A stretch of DNA of 64,000 nt, taken from positions 62,001 to 126,000 of the forward strand of contig NZ_JAQMFS010000027.1 of assembly GCF_028308085.1 (NCBI RefSeq), read 5' to 3'. This stretch comes from Gemella haemolysans (GTDB lineage Bacteria; Bacillota; Bacilli; Staphylococcales; Gemellaceae). The position numbers were made by a program, and so were the translations under genes. Shown in pieces: positions 54,796 to 64,000 of the stretch. Positions within the stretch are counted from its first letter, which is position 1. Each line of letters begins with the position of its first letter. Below the pieces are notes generated by a model that made no database searches, was not told the DNA's origin, and was given only the letters and a program-made list of their open reading frames with translations.

Positions 54796-55824
54796 CTAAT
54801 ACTCCAATTCATCTTCTTTAGTTAGTCGTTTTCTAAAAATAGAATATGACCAAACTTGGTATCCTAAAACGAATGGCAATAGGAATAATGCAACTATTGT
54901 CATAAGTCTTAGTGTGTATACTCCACTAGCAGCATCATAAATAAATAGTGACTGACTAACATCATTGCTGTTTATAATAGCACGTGGGAACATACCAGCG
55001 AAGACACTTAGAGTTAGGAACGCTAAAGTTCCAGATGTACTTAAGAATGCACCTAAGTCACGACCTTTAAAGTTTAAAACAAATGATAACACGAATAATG
55101 CTACCGCTACTAATGCTAATACTAAACCAACATAGTAGTTTGTTGTGAAAATATCTGTTTTAAATAATGCCCAAATTGCGAATACTAATGTTACTACTGC
55201 AGCGAATGGGAATAATAATGCTGATGTAGCACGAGCTGCATTTCTTAATTCTCCTGTAGTTTTAAGAGCTAAGAATTGTGCTCCGTGAACTAACATAAGA
55301 AGTAACATCATAATTCCACCAAGAATAGTAAATGGTGATAATAATCCTAAGAAACCGTCAACTAAGTTTTTCTTATCGTCTAGGTTTGCTCCTGTCATGA
55401 AGTTAGCTACTGCAACTCCCCATAATACTGGAGGAAGTAAGCTACCAACAAACATTGCTATATCGAATGATTTAATCCAAGCTCTATTATCTCCTAATTT
55501 ACCTCTAAATTCAAATGATACGCCTCGTAGGATTAACGCTATAAGCATTAATACAAATGCGATGTAGTATCCACTGAATAATTTACCATACCAGATAGGA
55601 AACGCTGCGAACATCGCTCCACCACCTGTTAATAACCAAACTTCGTTTGCATCCCAGAAAGGACCAATTGTATTGAAGTAAACACGTTTATCTTCATCAG
55701 TTTTACCTAGTACTTGAGCTAGTACCCCAACTCCGAAGTCATATCCTTCTAACACGAAGAACCCTGTAAATAGTATTGTAATAAGTAAGAACCATATATT
55801 TGGTAAAGCTACTGACCAATCCAT
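54796..55824 (-). CDS. cydB: Cytochrome bd ubiquinol/menaquinol oxidase subunit II
   Basis: 342-residue membrane subunit that stabilises the haem centres of CydA. It starts with the typical LPNIWFLLITILFTGFFVLE and GYDFGVGVL, and includes FGPFWDANEVWL-like sequence (IGPFWDANEVWLLTGGGAMF). One base separates it from cydA. Confidence 0.96.
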   Translation of the reverse strand: MDWSVALPNIWFLLITILFTGFFVLEGYDFGVGVLAQVLGKTDEDKRVYFNTIGPFWDANEVWLLTGGGAMFAAFPIWYGKLFSGYYIAFVLMLIALILRGVSFEFRGKLGDNRAWIKSFDIAMFVGSLLPPVLWGVAVANFMTGANLDDKKNLVDGFLGLLSPFTILGGIMMLLLMLVHGAQFLALKTTGELRNAARATSALLFPFAAVVTLVFAIWALFKTDIFTTNYYVGLVLALVAVALFVLSFVLNFKGRDLGAFLSTSGTLAFLTLSVFAGMFPRAIINSNDVSQSLFIYDAASGVYTLRLMTIVALFLLPFVLGYQVWSYSIFRKRLTKEDELEY

Positions 55825-55825
55825 A

Positions 55826-57208
55826 CTATGCTACCTCCTTCACAGTTGTTTCTTTTTTGTTCATTGTATATCTGAACGCTACAAATTGTGCAATACCTAA
55901 AATTGTGTATAGTACACAGAATACTAATAGTGAGAACAATACTGATGATGCTGAGTTTGGAGAAACTCCAGATTCAGTAGCCATCACTCCGAAGATTAAG
56001 AAAGGTTGACGACCCATCTCTGCCATAATCCAACCACAAGCAGTAGCAACTTCAGCTACTAGTAAAGTCCATGGCATAAGTTGTAAGAACCAACGTTTTT
56101 TAATTTCAGTTCTCTTGAATGCATATATAGTACCAAGTAACGACATTAAGATTAAGATACCAACTGAACCAGACATAACTCTAAATGAGTAATAAATTGT
56201 TGGTACGTCTGGTGTGTAATCGATGTGTTTTCCGACTACTGGATAGTATTTCTCATCCATTTCTTTTTGAAGAGTTTTCATACCTTTAAGGCTTCCTTCA
56301 AATTTATCATATGCTAAGAAACTTAACATACCTGGAACTTCAAGGTAATGTTCTGCTTTCTGTTGTTTTTGATCAATTGTTGCTAAAACTGAGAATGGTG
56401 CTGAATTTCCTGTATCTTCATACAGAGCCTCAGCAGCTGCAACTTTCATAGGATATTCTCTTACTAAGTATTGCATTTGAGAATGTCCAGTCCAAAACAA
56501 TCCTAATGAACCGATTAAAGCAGCTACGATAGATACTTTAAATGCTTTTCTAAACACTGCAACTTCTTGTTTACGAACCATTTTCCAAGATGCAATACCT
56601 GCAATTGTAAATGCTCCTACAGTTAACGCCATTGTTACTACGTGAGGGAATTGGTTCCATAAATATGGGTTTTTAATGATTGCTAAGAAGTCAATCATCT
56701 CTGCTTTTTTACCAATTACGTTGTTCTCAACGTATTTAACACCAACTGGGTGTTGCATGAATGAGTTAGCTGATAAAATCCAGAACGCTGACATAAGTGT
56801 TCCGATACTTACTAACCAAATACACATTGCGTGTAATTTTTTGTTAATTTTCTCCCAAGAGAAAATCCAAATACCGATAAATGTAGACTCAAGATAGAAT
56901 GCAAGTAATGCTTCTATCGCAAGTGAAGGTCCAAAAACATCCCCTACGAATGAAGAATATTCAGACCAGTTCATACCAAATTGGAACTCTTGTAGGATAC
57001 CTGTAACAACCCCAACAGCGAAGTTAATTAGGAATAAGTGACCAAAGAACTTCGTAATTCTTTTGTAATGTTCATCGCCAGTTTTAACATAAATGCTTTC
57101 AAAAATCGCGATTAAGAACACCATACCAATAGTAATTGGTACAAAGAAGAAGTGGAACACTGTTGTCGCTGCGAATTGTATCCTAGCAAGTAATAGTGGA
57201 TCCAACAT
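55826..57208 (-). CDS. cydA: Cytochrome bd ubiquinol/menaquinol oxidase subunit I
   Basis: Haem-bearing subunit of the high-affinity terminal oxidase. The N-terminal ARIQFAATTVFHFFFVPI carries the high-spin haem histidine, and FGMNWSEYSSFVGDVFG and GRQPFLIFG are family signatures. The GMLSFLAYDKFEGSLKGM segment is the start of the quinol-binding Q-loop, here of the short type. 460 residues. First gene of cydABDC. Confidence 0.96.
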   Translation of the reverse strand: MLDPLLLARIQFAATTVFHFFFVPITIGMVFLIAIFESIYVKTGDEHYKRITKFFGHLFLINFAVGVVTGILQEFQFGMNWSEYSSFVGDVFGPSLAIEALLAFYLESTFIGIWIFSWEKINKKLHAMCIWLVSIGTLMSAFWILSANSFMQHPVGVKYVENNVIGKKAEMIDFLAIIKNPYLWNQFPHVVTMALTVGAFTIAGIASWKMVRKQEVAVFRKAFKVSIVAALIGSLGLFWTGHSQMQYLVREYPMKVAAAEALYEDTGNSAPFSVLATIDQKQQKAEHYLEVPGMLSFLAYDKFEGSLKGMKTLQKEMDEKYYPVVGKHIDYTPDVPTIYYSFRVMSGSVGILILMSLLGTIYAFKRTEIKKRWFLQLMPWTLLVAEVATACGWIMAEMGRQPFLIFGVMATESGVSPNSASSVLFSLLVFCVLYTILGIAQFVAFRYTMNKKETTVKEVA

Positions 57209-57422
57209 AGATATACCTCCTTTAAAAATATTAAATTATATTTAGTGCAAATATTTATATTATTATTGTATAACATAGTCTTTATTATAGCAAAACAAAA
57301 ATGATAAAAAGTAGCACTTTTCCTACTTTTTACCATTTTTCGTTCACATTTTGTTCACAAATTACAATAAAATCAATATTATCGCATTATTATACTTTAT
57401 ATTTTTAAATTTTTTTCTTATT
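57209..57422 (-). promoter_or_regulatory. cydA leader with hairpin and direct-repeat motif
   Basis: TACAAT (57265-57270) with TTGCTA (57288-57293) 17 bp away is a possible promoter; an overlapping TATAAT lies at 57284-57289. AAAAAGTAG/CTACTTTTT (57306-57331) forms a hairpin with a T-rich exit. Two GTTCACA copies (57342-57348 and 57353-57359) are exactly 11 bp apart and could bind a redox regulator such as Rex, whose half-site they resemble. Confidence 0.45.
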
Positions 57423-57776
57423 TTAATTGTGAGTTACTCCCAACATTAGACTAACGATTAATATTATTAAAACTAATATACAAATTCTTACGAATCTGAA
57501 ATCTTTTTCTTCAATATAAACATAAAGTAACCCAAAGATTCTCAGTACTGGAGTTAATATTAACAAAAAGATACCAAACATTAAATACGAATGATAATTT
57601 AATGTAGTTAAACCTTTTAGCATTTCTGAGAAAGTATATCTTTCAATAGTTAGTACACCATCCACTCCATATATAAAGCTAAGCACTATACCTGTTATAA
57701 TAAAGAATGAACTAATGAATACTCCAGTCTTTAAAATATTAGAAATAACGATATTTATATCTTTTTTCTTTTCCAT
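57423..57776 (-). CDS. DUF1634-family membrane protein
   Basis: 117 residues with three predicted spans. Members of this family are nearly always encoded directly after a TSUP/TauE permease, as here (1 bp apart), so it is probably a partner of that permease. No enzymatic motif. Confidence 0.8.
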   Translation of the reverse strand: MEKKKDINIVISNILKTGVFISSFFIITGIVLSFIYGVDGVLTIERYTFSEMLKGLTTLNYHSYLMFGIFLLILTPVLRIFGLLYVYIEEKDFRFVRICILVLIILIVSLMLGVTHN

Positions 57777-57777
57777 A

Positions 57778-58623
57778 TTAAAGCACCCCCACCCCTTTTA
57801 AGAACATATTAACTATGGTAAATAATAAGATCGGTAGGAATATATATCTTATATATTTTGCATCTAATCTTTGCATTACCTTTGCTCCAGTTCTAGAACC
57901 TATTAAAGTTCCTATAGCTATAGGAGCTGCGATTGCTGGATTTATTGTCCCATTAAAGAAGTAAATTAAAGCACTTGCTGTTGCTGTAACACCCATCATA
58001 AAGTTACTCGTAGCTGTACTTACTTTTATAGGAAGTTTCATATAACTATCTAATGCAACAACTTTGAACGCTCCACTACCAATTCCAAGCAATCCACTAG
58101 CAAAACCTGCTCCAAACATTACTAGTGATCCTTGAGGAACATTAGTAACATTATATGCTACGGTTTTACCTGTTGCTTTATCATAATATGTTGAATTTAA
58201 TTTATATCGATCAGCATATTTATCATTTTCTACTTTTTCTTCTTTTTTCACCTTAGTTATTAATCCTGTTTTCTTCAACATACCATAAAAAGAATTCAAC
58301 AGAATTAACGAGAAAAAGATATATAGCAACTTAGAAGAGAATATTCCTGCCATAAGGGCTCCTACAACTCCTCCTGCTGTAGTGAAAACTTCTAAAAGCA
58401 TACCAACTCTCATATTACTCACATGATCTTTCACAAATGCTATTGCTGAACCACTACTTGTCGCAATTACCGCAATGATACTTGCACCTATTGCATATTT
58501 AATATCTATTCCAAATAAGATTGTTAATGCTGGTGTAATAATAATTCCACCACCAAGTCCTACTAAAGAGCCTAGAAATCCTGCTAAAACTGCTATTATC
58601 ATAAACTGTATTATCTCAATCAT
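57778..58623 (-). CDS. TSUP-family (TauE/SafE) anion permease
   Basis: 281 residues with about eight spans in two repeats: LAGFLGSLVGLGGGIIITPAL at the N-terminus, and GFASGLLGIGSGAFKVVAL in the second half. The family moves sulfite, sulfonates or other sulfur-containing or organic anions. Paired with the DUF1634 gene. Substrate not readable. Confidence 0.88.
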   Translation of the reverse strand: MIEIIQFMIIAVLAGFLGSLVGLGGGIIITPALTILFGIDIKYAIGASIIAVIATSSGSAIAFVKDHVSNMRVGMLLEVFTTAGGVVGALMAGIFSSKLLYIFFSLILLNSFYGMLKKTGLITKVKKEEKVENDKYADRYKLNSTYYDKATGKTVAYNVTNVPQGSLVMFGAGFASGLLGIGSGAFKVVALDSYMKLPIKVSTATSNFMMGVTATASALIYFFNGTINPAIAAPIAIGTLIGSRTGAKVMQRLDAKYIRYIFLPILLFTIVNMFLKGVGVL

Positions 58624-58634
58624 AATTTCTCCTT

Positions 58635-59267
58635 CTAATCTTTAGAATATATTACTAATACATTTGAACTTACTTCCAACTCAATAGCTTTTTCATTAGC
58701 AAATTCGTTACTCGTTGCATTAGGACGATTTAAAGTCAAGACTAAATTTTCTACTTCATATTTAGAATTTTTTATAGACATCTTCGTATTCTCATAAATT
58801 GGAACTATTGAGAAATACTTATACCCTTCAATTTTTTCAAAAATATTTTGTCCACTATGTGCTATAGTTATTATATTATTATCATCAATAATTTTTACTT
58901 TAACATTGTTATATTTTTCATTATTTAGAAGTAAAATATTTCCAAAGAAGTGATCAAGTCTTCTGCCTGTTGCTCCATATATATCTATTTCTTCTACTGA
59001 ATCAAATAGTTCTAGTATATTTTCTAAAGCAAAGTCAGCATCAGTTAAATCTTCACTATGTTTTACTCTAAAGTACTTAGATTTTTGTTCAACTTCTTTT
59101 CTTTGTTCAGAGTTTATTGAATCAAAATCTCCGCAACTTAATAATGGATTTATACCCTTATCAAGTAAGTACAATGCTCCTCTATCTACTCCACACCATA
59201 AGTCAGATAAAGGTAATTCTTCTGGAAATACCCCACCTAACATTATGCTTATTTTTTTTGTATTCAT
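58635..59267 (-). CDS. Thiamine pyrophosphokinase
   Basis: Transfers pyrophosphate from ATP to thiamine, giving thiamine pyrophosphate. Catalytic CGVDRGALYLLDKGINP and LSCGDFDSI are the TPK signatures, followed by DLTDADFALENIL and GATGRRLDHFFGNILLL. 210 residues. Overlaps the rpe stop and belongs to the rsgA-rpe-TPK cluster common in Firmicutes. Confidence 0.93.
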   Translation of the reverse strand: MNTKKISIMLGGVFPEELPLSDLWCGVDRGALYLLDKGINPLLSCGDFDSINSEQRKEVEQKSKYFRVKHSEDLTDADFALENILELFDSVEEIDIYGATGRRLDHFFGNILLLNNEKYNNVKVKIIDDNNIITIAHSGQNIFEKIEGYKYFSIVPIYENTKMSIKNSKYEVENLVLTLNRPNATSNEFANEKAIELEVSSNVLVIYSKD

Positions 59268-59911
59268 TATTTTAACAACTCACCTAATGTTTTTTCTTTA
59301 TCGCTTGCTCCAAATAAAAATGATCCACAAACTAATAAGTCTGCACCTTTATCTCTACAAGCTTTCGATGTTTCTACATTTATTCCACCATCTACTTCTA
59401 TTAAGAAGTTATAATTTTTTTCTTCTCTTATCTTAGCTAATTCTTCAATTTTCTCAAGCATTTCTGGAATGAACTTCTGACCACCAAACCCTGGATTAAC
59501 AGTCATAATTAGAACATAATCTACTTTTGGTAATAAGTATTTAATACTTTCAAATGGTGTTTGAGGATTTAATACTATACCAGCTTTTTTTCCATTATTC
59601 TTGATTACTTGTATTAATCTGTCTGCATGATTTGTAGCTTCTATATGAAAAGAAACCATATCGCAACCAACTTTACAAAATTGTTCTACATAATTTTCTG
59701 GATTAGCAATCATTAGATGACAATCAAAAACTTTGTCTGTTTTAGGTCGGATTGCTTCAATTATTGGAAATCCAAAAGAAATGTTAGGAACGAAATTCCC
59801 ATCCATTACATCTATATGAAACATATCAATTCCTATATTTTCTAATTCTTTAATATCTCTTTCTAAATTAGCAAAATCTGCTGATAAAATTGAAGGTAAA
59901 ATTTTCTTCAT
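59267..59911 (-). CDS. rpe: Ribulose-phosphate 3-epimerase
   Basis: Interconverts ribulose-5-phosphate and xylulose-5-phosphate (pentose phosphate pathway). TIM-barrel with SILSADFANLERDIKELE, HIDVMDGNFVPNISFG, the catalytic Asp in EVDGGINVE, and MTVNPGFGGQKF. 214 residues, complete. One base after rsgA. Confidence 0.96.
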   Translation of the reverse strand: MKKILPSILSADFANLERDIKELENIGIDMFHIDVMDGNFVPNISFGFPIIEAIRPKTDKVFDCHLMIANPENYVEQFCKVGCDMVSFHIEATNHADRLIQVIKNNGKKAGIVLNPQTPFESIKYLLPKVDYVLIMTVNPGFGGQKFIPEMLEKIEELAKIREEKNYNFLIEVDGGINVETSKACRDKGADLLVCGSFLFGASDKEKTLGELLK

Positions 59912-59912
59912 C

Positions 59913-60794
59913 TTATCTCTCCTTTATATATTTTCTTTTTTGATTTTGTTTTTCTGTAAATAAAACTTTATAATCTTCATAGCGACTTTCTAATATTTGT
60001 TTACTTTCTACCGCTTCTTTGACACCACATTGAATTTCCTCCATGTGATTACATGGTTTAAATTTACAATCATAGTCATGAAACTCTCTAAATAAGTATT
60101 GTAAATCTTCTTTTTCAATAAATGTAATATCAAGTGAAGAAAAACCTGGTGTATCTGCGATATAAAAATCATCAATTTGATAAAATTCCGTATGTCTAGT
60201 CGTGTGTCGTCCACGTCCTAAATGTTTCGAAATTTCTCCTGTTTCGATATCAAGGTGTTCTGCTAGTTTATTAATAAATGTAGATTTTCCTGCACCTGAT
60301 TGACCAGATATCGCTACATACTTATTAGAAATAACTTCTTTTAATTTATCGATATCTTCTTCAGAATTCGTAAATACTTGATATCCTATTTCATAATAAT
60401 AATTCATTATTTCTTTCATCTTTTCTAGTTCATCATCTTTTAATAAATCTAACTTAGTAAAAATGATAATAATATCTACATCACTATTTTCATTTAAACA
60501 AATTGTTTTATTTAGTAGCTTACTTGAAAACTCAGGATCTTTAACAGATACTACAATAATACTATAATCTATATTCGCAACCTTAGGTCTTAGTAATTCA
60601 TTTTTTCTTTCTAAAATTTCTACTACATATCCTGTATTATTATCACTCATTTGAATTTTTACATCATCACCTACTAATGGTGTGATATTCTCATTTCTGA
60701 AATTTCCTCGTGCACGACACGTAACGATTTCTCCAGAACAATTTACATAATAAAATCCACTAAGCGCTTTTAAAATTTTTCCTTCTTTTGTCAT
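59913..60794 (-). CDS. rsgA: Ribosome small-subunit GTPase RsgA
   Basis: Circularly permuted GTPase that helps mature the 30S subunit. The order G4 (TKLD), G1 (GQSGAGKSTFINKL), G3 (DTPGFS) shows the permutation. An OB fold lies at the N-terminus (VTCRARGNFR), and the zinc-binding C-terminus has CKFKPCNHMEEIQCGVK. 293 residues. Confidence 0.95.
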   Translation of the reverse strand: MTKEGKILKALSGFYYVNCSGEIVTCRARGNFRNENITPLVGDDVKIQMSDNNTGYVVEILERKNELLRPKVANIDYSIIVVSVKDPEFSSKLLNKTICLNENSDVDIIIIFTKLDLLKDDELEKMKEIMNYYYEIGYQVFTNSEEDIDKLKEVISNKYVAISGQSGAGKSTFINKLAEHLDIETGEISKHLGRGRHTTRHTEFYQIDDFYIADTPGFSSLDITFIEKEDLQYLFREFHDYDCKFKPCNHMEEIQCGVKEAVESKQILESRYEDYKVLFTEKQNQKRKYIKER

Positions 60795-60827
60795 GTTCCT
60801 CCTATACCTTTTTGGTATTTTTTGTAA

Positions 60828-62528
60828 CTATTTGTTTAGTTTCGCTTTTATATCTGCTTTAGTTTTTTCTGCTAGTCTTAACATTTCGATAGAGTGTTCT
60901 TCAGAAAGTTTTGTCATAGTGTCTCCTGACACCATTCTTGCTACTTCAGCAATCTTCTCTTCTTCTGATAGTTCTCTAATTACAGTTAATGTTCTCTTAT
61001 CTATTATTTCTTTACTGATTAGTAAATTTGTATCTGCTAAGGCTGTGGTTTGAGGTAAGTGCGAAATACAAAGTACTTGCGAACCTACACCAAGTTGATA
61101 CATTTTTTCAGCCATCCTTTGCGACACTCTTCCACTTACTCCAGTATCAATTTCATCAAATATTATCGAAGTAGCTTCTATGCTTCTTGAGAAAATTATT
61201 TTCAGAGCTAACATTACCCTTGAAAGTTCCCCACCTGAAGCAACTTTAGATAAGGATTTTAAAGGTTCTCCTAAATTCGCACTAATTAAAATCTTAACAT
61301 CGTCTTTTCCTGTTGTTGAAAATTCTTTTTCTTTGAAATCAACTTTAATAGTACTCTTTTCCATGTATAAGAATTTCAACTCATCTTGAATAAGTTTTTC
61401 TAGTTTTAGCGCTGTCTCTTTTCTTATTGAACTTAACTCTTCGGCTAGAGTCGTCAGTTCTTCTTCGATTTTTTTACTTTCCTCTAAGTAGTTTTCAAAG
61501 TTCTCTTCATAGTTTTCCAACTCATCTAATTCTTCTTTAATCGTTTCTGTAAAGGTAATAAGATCATTAAGTGGCTTAGAGTATTTTTTCTCTAATGTTT
61601 TTATTTTATCTAATCTAAAAATCAAACGATCTAATTTTTCCTCATCATATTCAATTACATCTGTATAACTAGAAACTTCATATTTTAAATCATCAAGAAT
61701 ATAGTATAAATTTGTAATCTCTTCATATTTTTCTTCAAAGTTAGAATTATACCTACTTAGCTCTCCTAGATTAGATCTAATTTCTGCAAGTTTTGATATT
61801 ACTCCATACTCACCATCAATACCGTCTGTAATACTATGAGCAAGGGTATTTACCTTTTCGAAGTTCTCTAAGTAATCGATATCCTTTTCAAGATCTAAAT
61901 CTTCGTCTATTTTAAGTTTCATCTGACTTAATTCTTTATACTGGAATTTTAAGAAATCCACTTTTTGAAGAACATCACTTTCTTGTTGTTTTAAATTATC
62001 GATTTTTTCTTTGATTACTTGGTATTCTTTAAATTTTTCTTTATATTTTAAATATGCAGGTTGAATTTTTTCTCTATTAAATGAATCTACCAAATTCAGG
62101 TGATTTTTTTCTACTAATAATACTTGATTATCGTGTTGTTCATGAATATCTAATAAATGAGCAGCTACTTTTTTTAACGTAGATAGATTAACTATTGTTC
62201 CGTTAATTCTACACACACTCTTTCCACTGCTGTAAATATCACGACGAACTACAATAACCTCATCTTCAAGATCTAAATCAAGTTCATTAAAAATTCTCTT
62301 AACTTCTTTACTCTTAGGAAAATCAAATACACCTTCAACACTCGCCTTCTCTTCACCATAACGAATATAAGACGTCGATGTTCTTTGACCAGACAGTTGT
62401 GAAATTGCCGCTAGAATCATTGATTTCCCTGCACCAGTTTCTCCACTTAAGACAGTTAAACCATTTTTAAGTTCTATAGTAGCTTTTTCAATTATTCCAA
62501 ATTGCTTAATATTTAACTGAATTAACAT
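60828..62528 (-). CDS. recN: DNA repair protein RecN
   Basis: SMC-like ATPase acting early in double-strand break repair and in competence-associated recombination. N-terminal Walker A SGETGAGKSMILAAI, a long central coiled coil (about residues 170-360), then the C-terminal ABC signature ASGGELSRVMLAL and Walker B TSIIFDEIDTGVSG. 566 residues. In an operon with tlyA, as in Bacillus. Confidence 0.96.
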   Translation of the reverse strand: MLIQLNIKQFGIIEKATIELKNGLTVLSGETGAGKSMILAAISQLSGQRTSTSYIRYGEEKASVEGVFDFPKSKEVKRIFNELDLDLEDEVIVVRRDIYSSGKSVCRINGTIVNLSTLKKVAAHLLDIHEQHDNQVLLVEKNHLNLVDSFNREKIQPAYLKYKEKFKEYQVIKEKIDNLKQQESDVLQKVDFLKFQYKELSQMKLKIDEDLDLEKDIDYLENFEKVNTLAHSITDGIDGEYGVISKLAEIRSNLGELSRYNSNFEEKYEEITNLYYILDDLKYEVSSYTDVIEYDEEKLDRLIFRLDKIKTLEKKYSKPLNDLITFTETIKEELDELENYEENFENYLEESKKIEEELTTLAEELSSIRKETALKLEKLIQDELKFLYMEKSTIKVDFKEKEFSTTGKDDVKILISANLGEPLKSLSKVASGGELSRVMLALKIIFSRSIEATSIIFDEIDTGVSGRVSQRMAEKMYQLGVGSQVLCISHLPQTTALADTNLLISKEIIDKRTLTVIRELSEEEKIAEVARMVSGDTMTKLSEEHSIEMLRLAEKTKADIKAKLNK

Positions 62529-62539
62529 CGGCTCCTCCT

Positions 62540-63349
62540 CTATTTAAAGTGATTATGAGCATTATTTACAATATGCTCTATATTGATTTTACTATTTTCC
62601 ACTTCTTTATCTGCATTATATTTTAGAAGCATTAAGAATTCAATATTCCCTTCTCCACCTGTTATTGGAGAATAAGATAGATTTGTCATACTAAATCCAA
62701 CACTATTTGCTAATAGCAATACTTTTTCTACGACTTCTAATTGAACTTTTTTATCTCGAACAATTCCACCTTTTCCTACCTTATCTTTTCCAGCTTCAAA
62801 TTGAGGTTTTACAAGTGCGCAAACTTCTCCACCATCTTTTATTATTTCAGCAAGATTTGGGAGTATTAATGATAGTGATATAAATGAAACATCAATTGAA
62901 GCAATATCAATTTCATAGACATCAAAATCTTCTTTAACGGAATGTCTGAAGTTAGTTTGTTCCATTACTTTTACACGTTCATCATTGCGTAGTTTCCACA
63001 CAAGTTGATTAGTACCAACGTCCAATGCATATACAAACTTCGCTCCGTTTTGTAATGCGCAGTCTGTAAATCCTCCAGTTGATGAACCAATATCAATCAT
63101 TACTTTGTCTTTCACATCAAAGTTCAACTCATTAATCGCTTTTTCTAGTTTAAGTCCTCCGCGACTAACATAAGGCATCTGTTTACCTTTAATTCTAAGT
63201 TCCGCAGTTGATTCAACCTTCTCCCCTGCTTTATCAATTCTAATATTATCATTATAAACTATACCAGCCATAATAGCTCGTTTTGCTTTTTCTCTTGATT
63301 CAAATAATCCTTGACTTACGCAAAGGACATCTGCTCTTTCTTTTGCCAT
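62540..63349 (-). CDS. tlyA: TlyA-family rRNA (cytidine-2'-O)-methyltransferase
   Basis: 269 residues. The N-terminal S4 RNA-binding domain (KERADVLCVSQGLFESREKA) is followed by an FtsJ-like SAM-dependent domain with MIDIGSSTGGFTDCALQNGA, ALDVGTNQLVWKLR and IDVSFISLSLILPNL. In relatives this protein methylates 16S/23S rRNA at cytidines; haemolysin activity was also claimed. Eleven bases upstream of recN. Confidence 0.92.
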   Translation of the reverse strand: MAKERADVLCVSQGLFESREKAKRAIMAGIVYNDNIRIDKAGEKVESTAELRIKGKQMPYVSRGGLKLEKAINELNFDVKDKVMIDIGSSTGGFTDCALQNGAKFVYALDVGTNQLVWKLRNDERVKVMEQTNFRHSVKEDFDVYEIDIASIDVSFISLSLILPNLAEIIKDGGEVCALVKPQFEAGKDKVGKGGIVRDKKVQLEVVEKVLLLANSVGFSMTNLSYSPITGGEGNIEFLMLLKYNADKEVENSKINIEHIVNNAHNHFK

Positions 63350-63548
63350 AGTTACCTCTTTTTTATTTACTAAGTGTGCATTTCAAAATAAATATTAATT
63401 TTAAAATTTACACAGTCTTTCCTTTTAATTTTATCATATTAATCGTATTTTATCTATGAGAATGGTACGTTTATATATACTTTATATCTAAATTTAAATA
63501 ATATTCCACTTATTTTTGAGTGATTATTTTATAGTCTAATAAAAATAA

Positions 63549-63582
63549 GAGCAACCTAAGGAAAATTTTCCTATTAGGTCGC
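63549..63582 (-). terminator. Terminator of the glycogen phosphorylase gene
   Basis: GCGACCTAAT.../...TTAGGTTGC hairpin (minus-strand reading), followed by TCTTATTTTT. Confidence 0.75.
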
Positions 63583-63598
63583 CCTTTATATTAATATT

Positions 63599-64000
63599 TT
63601 ATTTTACTTTTTTTATGTTCCAAATATCTTTAGCATATTCAGCTACAGATCTATCTGCAGAGAAGATACCAGCATTAGCAGTATTTACTAAACTCATTTG
63701 TCCCCATTTTTCTTTATCTTGATAAGTTTCAGCAACTTTTTCTTGAGCTGTAATATAACTTTCAAAGTCAGCTAGACACATATAGTTATCTTGAGTTAAT
63801 AAGTAGTCTACGATAAAGTTGAAGTTCATACCACCTACAGTCATAGTTCTAATGAAATCTAATGTTTCTTTAATTTTTACTGAATTATTGTAGTATTCCC
63901 AAGGTTTATATCCATGAGCATATAACGCATCTACTTCTGGAGTTTCTAAACCGAAGATAAAGATATTGTCATCTCCTACCGCTTCATGAATCTCTACATT
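63599..64000 (-). CDS. glgP: Glycogen/starch phosphorylase, C-terminal part
   Basis: The last ~133 codons of a gene running off the right edge. The frame is open to base 64000 and reads NVEIHEAVGDDNIFIFGLET and PEVDALYAHGYKPWEYYNNS, then CLADFESYITAQEKVAETYQ, and ends SADRSVAEYAKDIWNIKKVK. IFGLETPEV and SADRSVAEYA.DIW are the C-terminal signatures of alpha-glucan phosphorylases. They release glucose-1-phosphate from glycogen. The pyridoxal-phosphate lysine lies outside the window. Confidence 0.92.
   Translation of the reverse strand, partial: NVEIHEAVGDDNIFIFGLETPEVDALYAHGYKPWEYYNNSVKIKETLDFIRTMTVGGMNFNFIVDYLLTQDNYMCLADFESYITAQEKVAETYQDKEKWGQMSLVNTANAGIFSADRSVAEYAKDIWNIKKVK

Overview
The window is AT-rich, low-GC Gram-positive (Firmicutes/Bacillota) chromosome. 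The gene set includes a mannitol PTS, a T-box-controlled gatCAB, cydABDC, an hprK-lgt-trxB group, a comG pilus operon, a 6S RNA beside tcdA, and uvrA/recN/tlyA. Together with the very low GC this suits a Gemella-like coccus; that assignment is an inference from gene content and protein character, not from a marker gene.

Layout. 1-347: 5' part of an alpha/beta-hydrolase gene. 0.8-6.3 kb: mannitol uptake and catabolism (mtlA, mtlR, mtlF, mtlD), with near-identical operator/promoter modules in front of mtlA and mtlF. 6.4-14.5 kb: accessory region with a decayed type III restriction subunit, an overlapping two-gene operon containing a possible DUF5677-like protein (candidate defence system), a two-repeat hypothetical protein, a solitary RelB/DinJ-like antitoxin with an extra domain, an esterase, a hicAB module and two kinds of intergenic tandem repeat. 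14.8-18.3 kb: gatCAB behind a T-box leader, probably Asn-specific. 18.4-19.2 kb: an unidentified structured RNA and two copies of a palindromic repeat. 19.2-25.1 kb: prmA, then three tandem paralogues with a long Asn/Gln/Tyr-rich N-terminus, one membrane segment and a Ca-loop-like outer domain. A fourth, larger member lies at 31.9-34.2 kb. Between them are a D-2-hydroxyacid dehydrogenase, an AEC-family carrier, a CitA/DcuS-type two-component pair and an amino-acid permease. 34.4-40.5 kb: trxB, lgt, hprK, a YvlD-like gene, ppaC, msrA, a YihY gene and a small protein. 40.7-44.5 kb: comGA-GG. 44.6-49.2 kb: XRE regulator, tcdA, 6S RNA, uvrA. 49.5-51.1 kb: membrane-anchored flavin reductase-like protein and a TetR regulator. 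51.4-57.2 kb: cydABDC. 57.4-63.3 kb: DUF1634/TSUP pair, thiamine pyrophosphokinase, rpe, rsgA, recN, tlyA. 63.6-64.0 kb: C-terminal end of glycogen phosphorylase.

How it fits together. MtlA imports and phosphorylates mannitol using MtlF as phosphate donor, MtlD oxidises the product to fructose-6-phosphate, and MtlR reads PTS state. HprK adds carbon-catabolite control. CydAB forms a quinol oxidase and CydDC exports thiols needed for its assembly. ComG proteins build the DNA-uptake pseudopilus.

Most striking: the four Asn/Gln/Tyr-rich membrane proteins, whose prion-like half should face the cytoplasm; the two-gene operon beside the dead restriction gene; a composite hairpin repeat in four or five intergenic sites; and the unassigned RNA at 18.4-18.5 kb.
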